Positions 7,550 through 16,228 of a stretch of DNA of 64,000 nt are shown in pieces. How positions within the stretch are numbered: position 1 is the stretch's first letter; every line of letters starts with the position of its first letter. Below the pieces are notes generated by a model, which saw nothing but the letters and a program-made list of their open reading frames with translations, made no database searches and was not told the DNA's origin. Source of the DNA: Bacteroides mediterraneensis (GTDB taxonomy: Bacteria > Bacteroidota > Bacteroidia > Bacteroidales > Bacteroidaceae); the NCBI RefSeq assembly GCF_016900355.1, contig NZ_JACJKA010000016.1, forward strand, positions 1 to 64,000. Reading direction: 5' to 3'. Both the position numbers and the translations under genes were made by a program.

Positions 7550-8503
7550 TTAGGAAGCATCAGATTTCAATAATGACAATTTTAAAGAGCCATCACACAA
7601 CAAATCATAGTATAAGTAAAGCAACGGTTTTAAATAAGAACGGATAGCCGGAACCTGCAAATATATTTTCTTATTTACCATAACACACGAAAGCTTTTCA
7701 TAACCGTTAGGGATATGCTTATTAAGCTGTGAGATAAAATTAATAATCTTTTGAGGAGTAGGCCAGTTCAAGAACTGAATGGTCACATTCATATCATCAT
7801 AACAAACAGATAATTTATAAGAAAGATCTTGTGAGGTAACGAAAGAAGAAATAAAAAGCAGAGCCTCTAAATAATTGCTACCAGCCATTACTATTATATC
7901 TCTTTCACAAGAAATTTTGGACAAAACATAATCAATCAGTAAAGTTGAAGATGAAGCAAGTAAATATCCTGTTGAGTCTGGATCACCGGATTTATCCAGA
8001 CCAAAGAAAAAGACAGGATTCCAGCAGATATATACAGAACCAGACTTATCTGTGCGTATTGAAGCCAGGCACTGATTATCGTCAAACAAAAGTCTTGTAG
8101 TTCCCTTAACAGAATCAAATTGAAATAGGTTGCGATAGGCATCCAGCCCTGATTTATCTTGATGTATAGATTTGAGCAAATAGCCATGCAGTCCAGATAC
8201 ATGCTTTAGTTTCACATTTGTTTCTTTTGCCGAAACATCAAACAAATAATCTATTATTTGTTGTCTGTTGCAACGAACAGGCAGGGAAAACTCTTCGCAA
8301 TCTTCCAATTCTTCTAAATTAACCTTCAGTAATTCAGCCAGCATAATAACCGAAATATCCGTAAAACCGTATAATTCCATACAGCAAATTACGTTATTTT
8401 CATTACAGTAAATGACATAACCCCTGTTGTTGATTCTATAAAGGCGAAAAAAATCACCATACTCTACTGGAGTATATTCTTTGAAAAGCGACTGGAAATT
8501 CAT
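7550..8503 (-). CDS. Hypothetical protein downstream of the relaxase
   Basis: 317 residues, no signal peptide or membrane segment, rich in Ser, Leu and Tyr. No family recognised. It follows the relaxase gene by 11 nt on the same strand, so it is probably the last gene of the mobC-relaxase operon and may act in DNA transfer processing. Distinctive parts are VYICWNPVFFFGLDKSGDPD (about residues 172-191) and FLNWPTPQKIINFISQL (about 248-264). Confidence 0.7.
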   Translation of the reverse strand: MNFQSLFKEYTPVEYGDFFRLYRINNRGYVIYCNENNVICCMELYGFTDISVIMLAELLKVNLEELEDCEEFSLPVRCNRQQIIDYLFDVSAKETNVKLKHVSGLHGYLLKSIHQDKSGLDAYRNLFQFDSVKGTTRLLFDDNQCLASIRTDKSGSVYICWNPVFFFGLDKSGDPDSTGYLLASSSTLLIDYVLSKISCERDIIVMAGSNYLEALLFISSFVTSQDLSYKLSVCYDDMNVTIQFLNWPTPQKIINFISQLNKHIPNGYEKLSCVMVNKKIYLQVPAIRSYLKPLLYLYYDLLCDGSLKLSLLKSDAS

Positions 8504-8514
8504 ATTTGATATTT

Positions 8515-9912
8515 TTAAAGTGACAAATCATTATTTTTATGTTTCTTTTTCCGTTTCAAAGGCGGAAGATCATCTTCTCTATTTTTCCTGCTACCGCCGG
8601 TAATATCAATATCCGGTATAAAAGGAAGAGCAGAATGTGACATATACTCATTATCGCGTTCTAAAGACTCTCGCCACTCCCCTACTCTGTGAATCGTGTT
8701 GTCATGCAACAACGATTCATTGGAGAAATGACTCAGAATATTAGCATAGGTAAATTTGCGAGATATATCGGAAGCCTTAAATTCAAATGGAATATCTGTA
8801 TCCATGACGGAATAAGTAAGTCCATATATGCCTTTACTATTCACATGTTCCTTTATACCTATACCAGATTCTTTCAATAAACGCTTAAATTCATCATAAG
8901 AATCTGATTTATCCAATATCAGATTCAGTTTATTGAACAAGTAATGTTTCTGTTCATCGTATGACATTGACTTTGCATCAAAGTTCATATATCCATATCT
9001 GAATTTCTGAGGCAAGGATGTATCCTTAATATAAAATGAATCTTCGGACAGACCATAAACATAATAGGACTTGTCTTTCTTACTTGTCAGACGCATATAC
9101 ACTCCTTCCTTCTGCAAATTGGCCCTGAACTCCTGAAAGGTGGTACTTGAAGCAAAAGCTTTATCAAGTCTGGATAAAAGATCATCCTTATATAAAGATT
9201 TCAGGAAGCCACCTTTTTTAAGGATAGAAAGAATTGAATCATATTCATGATTGCCAAGAACTGACATCCATTCTTCATTGCTCAGCTTTGATTTTTGTAA
9301 TCTGTCGCCAAGCAGTTCAGCTGCACCTGAAGAAGATAAAATACTCATCACCCTTTCTTTAACAGCATAATTTCTGAGTGCTTTCTTTAAAGCATTATCA
9401 AAATAGTAGCGTTGTCCGGATATTGAGGATAATCGTTCTTTAGTTCTTTCGTTTGCTTTAAGGCTGACAAGATTATATTTCTTTTCAAGTTCCCGTGCTA
9501 ACTTTTCAGAGCGTTTGTAATCCAAAGAATTTGATACGGATTTACCTTCTGAATCTATGCGACTGTGTAATATATGGACATGAGAGTGTTCCTTGTCTTT
9601 ATTTAAAATAATGGAGTAACAACAGTTCCCATAACCCATCTTCTCCATATATTCCTTAGAGAGATTAATCCAATTAGCCTCAGACAATCTTTCACCTGGA
9701 GAAAGATTCAAGGTGATTTCAGAATAAGGTAATTTCACCCTGTCATTAAGCGAAGAGAAAAGAAACATATAATCAGAAAAAGAAGATAAAGAATCACCCG
9801 TAGAGTTGAATAATTCTTTTGCTTCACCAGAAGAAATCTTCTCCAACTGATAATCTATTTTTCTGCTTAATGTTGACATGGATGAAAAAGCCGGTTCAAT
9901 TTTAGCAATCAT
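8515..9912 (-). CDS. Mobilisation relaxase (MOB_P-type, BmgA/MobA-like)
   Basis: About 465 residues. The relaxase nicks oriT and stays bound to the 5' end while the strand is transferred. Residues 109-113 (HSHVH) give the three-His metal site, followed by ILHSRID as in PF03432 relaxases. The nicking Tyr should be one of those near the N-terminus. I chose the ATG at 9912 (MIAKIEP) because it directly follows the mobC stop and MIAKI is the usual start; a longer TTG start at 9921 is less likely. The C-terminal half is of unknown function. Confidence 0.88.
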   Translation of the reverse strand: MIAKIEPAFSSMSTLSRKIDYQLEKISSGEAKELFNSTGDSLSSFSDYMFLFSSLNDRVKLPYSEITLNLSPGERLSEANWINLSKEYMEKMGYGNCCYSIILNKDKEHSHVHILHSRIDSEGKSVSNSLDYKRSEKLARELEKKYNLVSLKANERTKERLSSISGQRYYFDNALKKALRNYAVKERVMSILSSSGAAELLGDRLQKSKLSNEEWMSVLGNHEYDSILSILKKGGFLKSLYKDDLLSRLDKAFASSTTFQEFRANLQKEGVYMRLTSKKDKSYYVYGLSEDSFYIKDTSLPQKFRYGYMNFDAKSMSYDEQKHYLFNKLNLILDKSDSYDEFKRLLKESGIGIKEHVNSKGIYGLTYSVMDTDIPFEFKASDISRKFTYANILSHFSNESLLHDNTIHRVGEWRESLERDNEYMSHSALPFIPDIDITGGSRKNREDDLPPLKRKKKHKNNDLSL

Positions 9913-9913
9913 A

Positions 9914-10222
9914 TCAAACAAGTTTTTTTGTTATTACTGATAGCATATTTAAAATATCGTGTAGTTCCTGAAGATAAAGTTTAATATTATCTTCATGAGG
10001 AATCAGATTAATTTGTTTCGCTATCTGATTGATATTGTTCCCTATTCTCTTTAATTCTATAACAGTTTGAATATCAGTTTTAGTAACTAATTTATCATTA
10101 ATAACTAATTCTCTTATAATTTGAGCAATAGTTTTACCTCTTTCTTGAGCCATTTTACTCAACTTTTCCTTCTCCTCAAAAGTTAGTCTTAACTCTAAAC
10201 GAGCTGTTCTTTTCTCATTCAT
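9914..10222 (-). CDS. MobC-like relaxosome accessory protein
   Basis: 102 residues with an N-terminal ribbon-helix-helix (RTARLELRLTFEEKEKLSKM) and the C-terminal LKRIGNNINQIAKQIN segment typical of MobC (PF05713). It binds oriT and helps the relaxase open the strand. It sits immediately upstream of the relaxase gene and downstream of the inverted repeats of the probable oriT. Confidence 0.88.
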   Translation of the reverse strand: MNEKRTARLELRLTFEEKEKLSKMAQERGKTIAQIIRELVINDKLVTKTDIQTVIELKRIGNNINQIAKQINLIPHEDNIKLYLQELHDILNMLSVITKKLV

Positions 10223-10260
10223 GAAATTATATTATTATAATGAACAAAGTGAGTTATAAA

Positions 10261-10312
10261 CATCAACTCGGTTGATGCAAGGTGTTTTTGTACGTACAAA
10301 AACATACCTTGC
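10261..10312. other. Probable origin of transfer (oriT)
   Basis: Two adjacent inverted repeats just upstream of mobC: CATCAAC/GTTGATG (10261-10277) and a longer one whose arms start GCAAGGT and end ACCTTGC (10277-10312), with GTTTTTGTAC/GTACAAAAAC inside. Twin hairpins next to mobC and relaxase genes are the usual oriT arrangement. The nick site itself cannot be placed from sequence. Confidence 0.65.
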
Positions 10313-10330
10313 GTGTACTAAAGTAATCAA

Positions 10331-10700
10331 GATAATTATGATAAGCAATAAACCCTGGGGGTTTTATTGATTTAATTAATCTGGATTAAAAAATCAAGGA
10401 TATAATAAGTAATTATGTAACAAACGTAAATATATAACAGAATAACATATGTTACATATATACAATATTACATACGTTTATTAGTTACATCATCACTTTG
10501 TATCATTAGTAACAATGTAATATTATAACATTGTTACATTATTACTTTATTACTTACTTACTTTATAACATAATTTCTTATGTTGTTAATATCATAATAT
10601 AGTTTATATGTTATTTATTAATATCTTACGTTATGAATAAATATCTTACTTTTTCAAGTAATAAATAATGTGATTTCTTGCATAAGTAATTTATAAAGTA
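10331..10700. other. AT-rich region with GTTACAT-type repeats, candidate centromere
   Basis: About 370 bp of very AT-rich DNA directly upstream of parA with no gene. GTTACAT and its complement recur many times, partly as inverted repeats (CATATGTTACATA near 10447; AACAATG/CATTGTT near 10512-10536). Such arrays upstream of small ParA operons often are the partition site. A short run of the same motifs recurs near 35277-35330. Confidence 0.45.
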
Positions 10701-10708
10701 TATATTTG
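10678..10708 (+). promoter_or_regulatory. Promoter of the partition operon
   Basis: TTG (10678-10680), 20 nt, TATATTTG (10701-10708), with the ATG at 10733. Confidence 0.6.
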
Positions 10709-10732
10709 CAAAAGAACATAATTTAATAGCAT

Positions 10733-11425
10733 ATGGGAAAAAAATTACCTGGTATTACTTTAGCTTTTGAGAACCCCAAAGGTGGGGTAGGAAAGTCAAC
10801 CCTTACTGCGTTATTTGCCGGTTACGTACACTCAATGGGCGAGGATGGCATTAATATTGGGGTTGTAGATATAGACGACATGCAGAATACAATGGGAAGG
10901 CTACGTCAGTCAGAAAGTGATGAAAGCAATAACCTGAAGGAAGAATATGAAGTGATGAACATATCTTCTTCAGAGTTTATCAATCAGCTTGATATGCTGA
11001 AGGAAAGTTTTGATGTCATATTAGTAGACTTCCCAGGCAACCTGAAACAAAACGGCGTTATAGAGGCTTTACATTTCATAGACATCGTAATTATGCCTTT
11101 TGAACCAAACAATACGGATTTAAGCGCAACACTATATTTCTACGATAATGTGTATAAAAATATAATAAAGGCAAGAAAAGAAAATGGCTTAAAGACAACT
11201 GTAAGAGGTGTAATGAATAGGGTAATGACGAATGTCATTGAGTTCAAAGAGTTAGTCAGTAAAAAGGAAAACCTTCCTTTCCAGCTCATGGAAAGCTTTA
11301 TAAAAGATTCAAGAGTAGATTATCAGAGGAACTTGTCAACGTTGAGCAGTAATTACCATCATCCGTGTGACCAGTTTTGTGAGGAAGTTATAGAATTAAT
11401 CAGCAAACATATAGAGGAGGAGTAA
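10733..11425 (+). CDS. parA: ParA-type partition ATPase
   Basis: 230 residues. A deviant Walker A motif KGGVGKST (residues 16-23) and VVDIDDMQN (Walker A', about 44-52), plus ILVDFPG (Walker B), identify a ParA/MinD ATPase. It positions plasmid copies before division. The short length without an N-terminal helix-turn-helix suggests type Ib partition, in which the partner protein represses the operon. The partner gene starts 2 nt after its stop. Confidence 0.92.
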   Translation: MGKKLPGITLAFENPKGGVGKSTLTALFAGYVHSMGEDGINIGVVDIDDMQNTMGRLRQSESDESNNLKEEYEVMNISSSEFINQLDMLKESFDVILVDFPGNLKQNGVIEALHFIDIVIMPFEPNNTDLSATLYFYDNVYKNIIKARKENGLKTTVRGVMNRVMTNVIEFKELVSKKENLPFQLMESFIKDSRVDYQRNLSTLSSNYHHPCDQFCEEVIELISKHIEEE

Positions 11426-11426
11426 C

Positions 11427-11885
11427 ATGGGAAATAAAACAACTTCAATCGGCATGAGCAAGCTCTTGGCTAATGCATCCAAGATGGAAAAGGAAATAAA
11501 GGAAACAGAAAACGTGGCTCCTACAATAACTGTGGAAACAGAGCAGACAAAACAGAATGGCGAAGAGCAACCACAGGAAGTAAAAGAAGTTATCAAACCT
11601 GAAGAAAACGTACTTTCGGAAAAAAAGAACAAGGACGAACAAGAGGATAAGGAAAAGAACAAGTCTTGCAATCGAAAGGAAGAGTACAGTTTATTATTCC
11701 AGGAAAGGAAAATAAAAGAAGTGGAGATGATCCGCATATCAAAAGAAACTCATGCTAAACTGAAGAGACTTGCCAATGTATCTGATGTAAGTATGCACGT
11801 ATTGGCAACTAATATTCTGGAAATAGCATTTGAAAAATACAATAAAGAAATTCAAGCAGCAGTAAAGAAATATATGAGTTTATAG
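11427..11885 (+). CDS. ParB-like centromere-binding partner
   Basis: 152 residues. The N-terminus and middle are charged and disordered (many Glu/Lys). The C-terminal 50 residues, EMIRISKETHAKLKRLANVS followed by DVSMHVLATNILEIAFE, form a ribbon-helix-helix as in small type Ib partition proteins. A strong ribosome site (GAGGAGGAG) inside the end of parA precedes it, showing tight coupling. A 23-bp palindrome starts 4 nt after the stop. Confidence 0.75.
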   Translation: MGNKTTSIGMSKLLANASKMEKEIKETENVAPTITVETEQTKQNGEEQPQEVKEVIKPEENVLSEKKNKDEQEDKEKNKSCNRKEEYSLLFQERKIKEVEMIRISKETHAKLKRLANVSDVSMHVLATNILEIAFEKYNKEIQAAVKKYMSL

Positions 11886-11888
11886 TAT

Positions 11889-11911
11889 TTTGAATCTGTT
11901 ACAGAATCAAA
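11889..11911. promoter_or_regulatory. 23-bp palindrome, site 4 of 5
   Basis: Half-sites TTTGAATCTGT and ACAGAATCAAA around one base, immediately after the partition operon and before its terminator. Confidence 0.55.
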
Positions 11912-11922
11912 AGCCAGGTAAT

Positions 11923-11966
11923 GGGTAAAGCAGGAGTATAAGAATCCTGTTTTACCCGTTTTTTTT
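11923..11966 (+). terminator. Terminator of the partition operon
   Basis: Stem GGGTAAAGCAGGA (11923-11935) / TCCTGTTTTACCC (11945-11957), one mismatch, followed by G and eight T. Confidence 0.8.
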
Positions 11967-12034
11967 AACTTAAACATAATCGCGCATGTCATAGATGAAC
12001 ATATGAGGTAGCATAAACTGATGATTGTATAACC

Positions 12035-12681
12035 CGGACGCTTTTGCACAACTATTAGTGAAATCAGGGGTAAGTGGGACACTTTTACACAACTGCGGGA
12101 AAGTGCCCCTAATTTTTATATCGCTAAAGGAGAATAGTTAATATATGTAAATAATTTAGCATTTAACCCGATAATATTTTTCCGAAAGTATGTTTACACA
12201 AGTCGAAGCATTTCTTTATTTAGGTTTTTAGGGTATTATGAATATGTGGGACACTTTTACACATCTGGCAAAAACAGAAAAACCGTAGATACCGCTTGGC
12301 GAAAGGCTTTCGGGGAATAAACGCAAAACTAAGAATGGGACACTTTTACACAACTGGCTTCGAAGCCGGGACACTTTTACACATCTGAGAGAAGCAACTG
12401 GGACACTTTTACACATCTGGGAGAAGTAATCAGGACACTTTTACACATCTGAGAGAAGCAACTGGGACACTTTTACACATCTGGGAGAAGTAATCAGGAC
12501 ACTTTTACACATCTGGGAAGGCATAAAACCATCGTTTTAGGACGGTTTTACACAACTAATGGAAATACTTTGAATAAAAGCCAGGTAAAAACTTTATGTT
12601 AATTTTTGTAACTGCCCCTTTTGTGGCATAATTTTTATTGTACGAATAGAAAAGAGCAACTGGGACACTTTTACACATCTG
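12035..12681. other. Iteron replication origin (oriV)
   Basis: A 20-bp iteron with core GGGACACTTTTACACA recurs at 12076, 12248, 12337, 12368, 12400, 12432, 12464, 12496 and 12662. Degenerate copies lie at 12035 and 12539. From 12368 to 12496 the copies are exactly 32 bp apart, three helical turns, so Rep molecules would line up on one face. TTTTACACA also resembles a DnaA box. AT-rich DNA at 12120-12240 may be the melting region. No gene lies in 11886-12733. Confidence 0.88.
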
Positions 12682-12709
12682 GACGAATGAATTATTTCAT
12701 TATTAGCTA

Positions 12710-12757
12710 TTTAGTGTATAAATAATACACTAAATGAATAGAAAATCGCTATATTTG
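12710..12757 (+). promoter_or_regulatory. rep promoter with inverted-repeat operator
   Basis: TATATTTG at 12750-12757 is the -7 box. Just upstream, arms TTTAGTGTAT (12710-12719) and ATACACTAAA (12725-12734) form a perfect palindrome covering the -33 region, a likely autorepression site for Rep. The -7 box lies after the ATG at 12734, which therefore cannot be the start of rep. Confidence 0.65.
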
Positions 12758-12775
12758 CAAACAAACGGTAAAATT

Positions 12776-13918
12776 ATGGTTGAAACAGAACAATACAAAG
12801 AACTCAGCAGGGTACCACGAACACTAAGCGAACCCAATAATGGTGCTAGTCTTGATTTATTAATTGAATCAGGAGGAACAATCATGCATGATATCATAAT
12901 TTTTGCCGCTAACACGCAAATGAAGGATCTGTTCGGCGACATGTGGTTTTCAATTGAAGACTTCTGCACGGTTATGGGGTATGACAGGACAAAACTCCAG
13001 CGCAAGTTGACCGAAGAACAGAAAGCAAAAACATTTGGCCAGTTAACGCCTATTTATAAAACTGAATATGAGGGTGAGCAGATAGAACATCCTATAGAGA
13101 CATTTTTTGAGTCTGCCTTATTCAGTTTAGGTAAGAATACACTCAGTGTTGGCTATACTGTAAATGGAGTAACTAAATTCAAATTTATTCCTATTTTAGA
13201 AAGCTTCGACATCAAGGACAATTTTGGGACAAAGAAAAGGACAAAGCGATTGTATAAGGTAAATCTTAGCAAAGATTTGAAGAATATGATGTTCACCGGA
13301 TATAATCTGATAGACCTTAAAGACTATAGGTGCCTGCCCAATAAACGAGCATACCGGAAATTCTATCTGAATTTGTCCAAAATGATTTTACTTATAAAAC
13401 ATAAGATACAACAAGGTCAGGAACCAGAGTTTACATTGACAGTAGATGAATTGGCCAAGCACTTCGATATAAACATAGCAAACAACCATGATCGCAAGAA
13501 AAAAGTAATTGCAACATTAAATGCAATAAACAAGAATCTGACACAAACAAAATTCGAATACGAATTTGTGAAAAAGGAAAATGAAAAGTGGGCCTATAGC
13601 GTAAAATTCAGATTTTCGGAAGAAACCCTCAAATATTTTGATGAAAAAGCAAAAGCAATAATTACCGCAAAATATTATGAAGGGCTCAAAGATGCCTTCT
13701 TAAGAAAAAAAGGCGTACAAGTATATGAGACCTATAAATATAAAGATTGTTTCATATTCGGCAGCGGAAGCTTTAATGAGGAATTTACTGAGTGGGCATA
13801 CAGTGATGCTGATATGGAAATAAAAAACGAGATATATAGAAATACTTATATCCACGTTTTGAAGATGCCACCAAAAGAAAATTGTATTGTAAATATGGCA
13901 GATATTAGGCCATTTTAG
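12776..13918 (+). CDS. Plasmid replication initiator (Rep_3-like)
   Basis: About 380 residues. It has the paired winged-helix architecture of iteron-binding initiators: YKVNLSKDLKNMMFTGYNLI, RAYRKFYLNLSKMILLI, LTVDELAKHFDI with a following basic helix, then a second DNA-binding domain. It should bind the adjacent iterons and open the origin. The ATG at 12776 is the first after the promoter. The ATG at 12884 has a much better ribosome site (AGGAGG, 12871-12876) and gives 344 residues, so it may be the real start, leaving a translated or regulatory leader. Confidence 0.88.
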   Translation: MVETEQYKELSRVPRTLSEPNNGASLDLLIESGGTIMHDIIIFAANTQMKDLFGDMWFSIEDFCTVMGYDRTKLQRKLTEEQKAKTFGQLTPIYKTEYEGEQIEHPIETFFESALFSLGKNTLSVGYTVNGVTKFKFIPILESFDIKDNFGTKKRTKRLYKVNLSKDLKNMMFTGYNLIDLKDYRCLPNKRAYRKFYLNLSKMILLIKHKIQQGQEPEFTLTVDELAKHFDINIANNHDRKKKVIATLNAINKNLTQTKFEYEFVKKENEKWAYSVKFRFSEETLKYFDEKAKAIITAKYYEGLKDAFLRKKGVQVYETYKYKDCFIFGSGSFNEEFTEWAYSDADMEIKNEIYRNTYIHVLKMPPKENCIVNMADIRPF

Positions 13919-13940
13919 GCAATAAATGAATATTTTTTAA

Positions 13941-13984
13941 TAACTTTGCAACGGATTTCCATGTAATATGGGAATCCGTTTTTT
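13941..13984 (+). terminator. rep terminator overlapping a promoter-like box
   Basis: Stem ACGGATTTCC (13951-13960) / GGGAATCCGT (13970-13979) followed by T, just after rep. TAACTTTG at 13941-13948 fits a -7 box, so the same hairpin could instead be an attenuator at the start of the crp-type transcript. Confidence 0.6.
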
Positions 13985-13998
13985 ACATACGTACAGCT

Positions 13999-14130
13999 GC
14001 CAAACGGAAGAGTGGTGTCAGAAGTTAAACTATAAAGCAGCTGCGAACCCGTACCGAATAATACGGCGCGGGGAAGCAGTGCTTTATAAGGGCGACACCA
14101 CTCCCTCGTTTGGCACGGCGGAACCGTGCC
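13999..14130 (+). promoter_or_regulatory. Large structured leader or hairpin ahead of the Crp/Fnr gene
   Basis: Outer arms of 21 nt (13999-14019 starting GCCAAACG; 14094-14114 ending CGTTTGGC) pair with two mismatches. Inside, CTATAAAGCAG pairs with the AAGCAGTGCTTTATAAG region, and CCGTA/TACGG caps it. A second perfect hairpin, GGCACGG/CCGTGCC, follows at 14112-14130, 14 nt before the start codon. It could be a regulatory 5' leader, or a single-strand replication start. It does not match a riboswitch I know. Confidence 0.55.
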
Positions 14131-14143
14131 ATTATATATATTT

Positions 14144-14749
14144 ATGGCACCTAGACAAATAACTAAACTCATTGAAGAAACCATCGAGAAGATGGGGCTT
14201 CAAGAACACATCCGTTTTACGCAAGAAGAAAAAATCTATTTTGAAGAGAATTTCGAACCATTTCATTTAAAAAAAGGACATTATCTGATTACTAAAGATG
14301 AATTGGTTGAGCATTTCTACTATTTGGAAGAAGGAATCCTGAACATCTGCTTTCCTGACGCAAAGGGTGGCTTTGTTAATGCACGATTTATGGATGACAG
14401 GGCATTCATAAATCCTTTTTTCCTGCATAATCCGGAACACAAAGCCTGTTACAGTATCAAAGCCAATACAAACTGTAAGGTATGGCGAATGAAAAAGCAC
14501 AAGGCTTATGAGATGTTCGGAGAATCTTTCAATTTCTGTAAGCTGGCTATTTTCCACCTTGAAAAATCTCTTATGCACAGAATAGAAAGAGAAGAAGGAA
14601 TACACTGCATGACTGCCGACCAAAGGTATGAAAAGGTATTAAATAAAGAAAAATGGCTTTTTAAACATGTTCCGTTAAAGGAAATAGCAAGGTACATCGG
14701 AATAACACCACAGGCTCTCAGTAAAGCCAGAAAAAAGATCTTCAGATAG
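14144..14749 (+). CDS. Crp/Fnr-family transcription regulator
   Basis: 201 residues from the ATG at 14144 (an upstream GTG at 14126 lies in a hairpin and is unlikely). The N-terminal cyclic-nucleotide-binding-type barrel (FHLKKGHYLITKDELVEHFY, YLEEGILNICF) is followed by a helical linker. The C-terminal helix-turn-helix is VPLKEIARYIGITPQALSKA. It lacks obvious Fnr cysteine clusters. It lies between the replication module and the transfer operon, so it may control either. The target site is unknown. Confidence 0.85.
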   Translation: MAPRQITKLIEETIEKMGLQEHIRFTQEEKIYFEENFEPFHLKKGHYLITKDELVEHFYYLEEGILNICFPDAKGGFVNARFMDDRAFINPFFLHNPEHKACYSIKANTNCKVWRMKKHKAYEMFGESFNFCKLAIFHLEKSLMHRIEREEGIHCMTADQRYEKVLNKEKWLFKHVPLKEIARYIGITPQALSKARKKIFR

Positions 14750-14760
14750 CTTACAAAAGG

Positions 14761-14799
14761 ACAGGATACTTTTACACAACTAGTATCCTGTCTTTTTTT
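14761..14799 (+). terminator. Terminator whose loop is an iteron
   Basis: Perfect stem ACAGGATACT (14761-14770) / AGTATCCTGT (14782-14791) followed by C and seven T. The stem plus loop reads GGATACTTTTACACAACT, nearly the full iteron of the origin 2 kb away. Confidence 0.8.
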
Positions 14800-14886
14800 G
14801 TGCTTGCCATTATATGTTTTACATCATAACAAAAAATGAAACTAGATTAATAAAACAGCATATTGCGGAATTAAAATGTCTTTTTA

Positions 14887-14917
14887 TTTGCGGTTTTGCA
14901 TATTATCTATATGTTTG
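14887..14917 (+). promoter_or_regulatory. Promoter of the transfer operon
   Basis: TTTG (14887-14890), 19 nt, TATGTTTG (14910-14917), an exact Bacteroidota promoter. It gives a leader of about 115 nt before the TraO-like gene. Nothing else is apparent between 14800 and 15038. Confidence 0.7.
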
Positions 14918-15038
14918 GACAGAATCAATTGAATTTCCTGACATAATGAGCAGGATTTGATACAATTACTAAATTAGGATATGATAAAACATAAAAATAA
15001 TAAACTGGATAATATTAACTTTAAAAATAGAAAGCACT

Positions 15039-15626
15039 ATGTACAGCAACATGAAAATCGTAATACTGATTCTCCTCCTGTTTACTGGAGGCAGTGTGAT
15101 TAAAGCACAGAGACACTACAAGAGGATTTCAGCTTTAGAAGGTAGTTATGGTACCAATATATTCGGGAAAGCTGATAACATGGCAAATATATCATTCTCA
15201 AAATACATTGACAGAACATCCTACTGGAAAGCCGGATTGAATTATTTTGAAAAGAGTTTCGATTATTCAGTCAATACTGAAGCAACCCAGCCTTTAGGTA
15301 TAATGCCGGTAATGCAGAACCAACAAAGGGAAGAAACAGCCCGGAACTGGTTTGTAAACGGCAGTTATAACCGAACAATAGCCAGTAACCTTAAATCAAT
15401 CTACTGGAATATAGGTATAGGATGTTTTCTGGGCACAGAATACACCAGACATCCATCAAAAGAGTATCAATTTATCGTTGGTCCGGAAATAGGGACTGAA
15501 ATAGAACTTTTCATATTGCCAAAGCTCGCATTCACCATCGGAATAAAAGAAATGTGGAGTCCGTTGTCTGTAAAGAACTGGAACACCGTATGGAATGCGG
15601 GATTGAAGATTCTCCTTTATAAATAA
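15039..15626 (+). CDS. traO: TraO-like transfer outer-membrane protein
   Basis: 195 residues. A signal peptide (ends near VIKAQ) is followed by alternating beta-strand sequence rich in Tyr, Trp and Gly, ending in an aromatic/basic LKILLYK terminus, as expected for a small outer-membrane barrel. It resembles the TraO protein of Bacteroides conjugative elements. It is the first gene of the transfer operon here, whereas in CTnDOT-type elements traO is near the end, so the order is rearranged. Confidence 0.65.
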   Translation: MYSNMKIVILILLLFTGGSVIKAQRHYKRISALEGSYGTNIFGKADNMANISFSKYIDRTSYWKAGLNYFEKSFDYSVNTEATQPLGIMPVMQNQQREETARNWFVNGSYNRTIASNLKSIYWNIGIGCFLGTEYTRHPSKEYQFIVGPEIGTEIELFILPKLAFTIGIKEMWSPLSVKNWNTVWNAGLKILLYK

Positions 15627-15631
15627 AAATC

Positions 15632-15847
15632 ATGTTACTTATTGTCTTATTGCAAGCCAGTACAGATGTATCCGGCCTGATATCGTTGTACCGTGAAGTA
15701 GGTACAATGCTGGTTGGTATTGGCTTTATTTGTGCAGGATTATCTGTACTTAAAAAGCTGATAACCAATCATGAAAAAACAAAGGAAGCTATTATTACCT
15801 ATGTAGTAGCATTGGTTGTCTGGCTATTAATATGGTCGTTGATATGA
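15632..15847 (+). CDS. Small two-helix membrane protein of the transfer operon
   Basis: 71 residues with two membrane helices (about 22-40 and 53-71) separated by a short polar loop with LITNHEKTKEAI. Size and topology resemble VirB2/TraE-type pilin precursors (DUF4134-like), of which the operon has two clearer examples at 16229 and 19483. It overlaps the next gene by a few nucleotides. Confidence 0.65.
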   Translation: MLLIVLLQASTDVSGLISLYREVGTMLVGIGFICAGLSVLKKLITNHEKTKEAIITYVVALVVWLLIWSLI

Positions 15848-16209
15848 GCATAGCAGATGTTATTATACTTATTGTCATCTCTCTTGGTATCTATCATTTT
15901 CTGAATAAAAGAAAAGTCCCGAAAGACGGGCGAAATAATGAAAAGAAACAAGAACCTGGAGTAGAGAAAGACAAAAGGGAAAATATACAGGAAAAAGCGC
16001 CGGTCATCAGGGTAATCTTTCAAGTTGAGAACACCGAGGAAGATGACCTTGCCAAGGAAATAGCGGACATGTTCTTAGATGGGAGAACTTACTATTACAG
16101 TGGGAAAAAGCCGGAAGAAACAAAAGAAAAAACGGAAGACACTGAAATGGAAAAGTTCGTAAGGTTTGAAGATGTACAATGGAATTTAATTAAAACAATA
16201 CAAGTATAA
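15844..16209 (+). CDS. Membrane-anchored hypothetical transfer protein
   Basis: 121 residues from the ATG at 15844, which overlaps the preceding stop (ATGA); an in-frame ATG at 15832 is also possible. One N-terminal membrane helix (IADVIILIVISLGIYHFL) is followed by a highly charged linker and a small domain ending FVRFEDVQWNLIKTIQV. No family recognised. Its position points to a T4SS accessory protein. Confidence 0.65.
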   Translation: MSIADVIILIVISLGIYHFLNKRKVPKDGRNNEKKQEPGVEKDKRENIQEKAPVIRVIFQVENTEEDDLAKEIADMFLDGRTYYYSGKKPEETKEKTEDTEMEKFVRFEDVQWNLIKTIQV

Positions 16210-16228
16210 ACTTTAAAATTGAAGAATT

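Noticed and set aside
12734-12775. ATG at 12734 as the start of rep
   Set aside because: It lies upstream of the -7 box at 12750-12757 and inside the palindromic operator, so it would not be on the transcript.
13999-14114. Possible integron attC site
   Set aside because: The outer arms are strongly paired, but the required core GTTRRRY/RYYYAAC pair is not in place and there is no integrase or cassette array.
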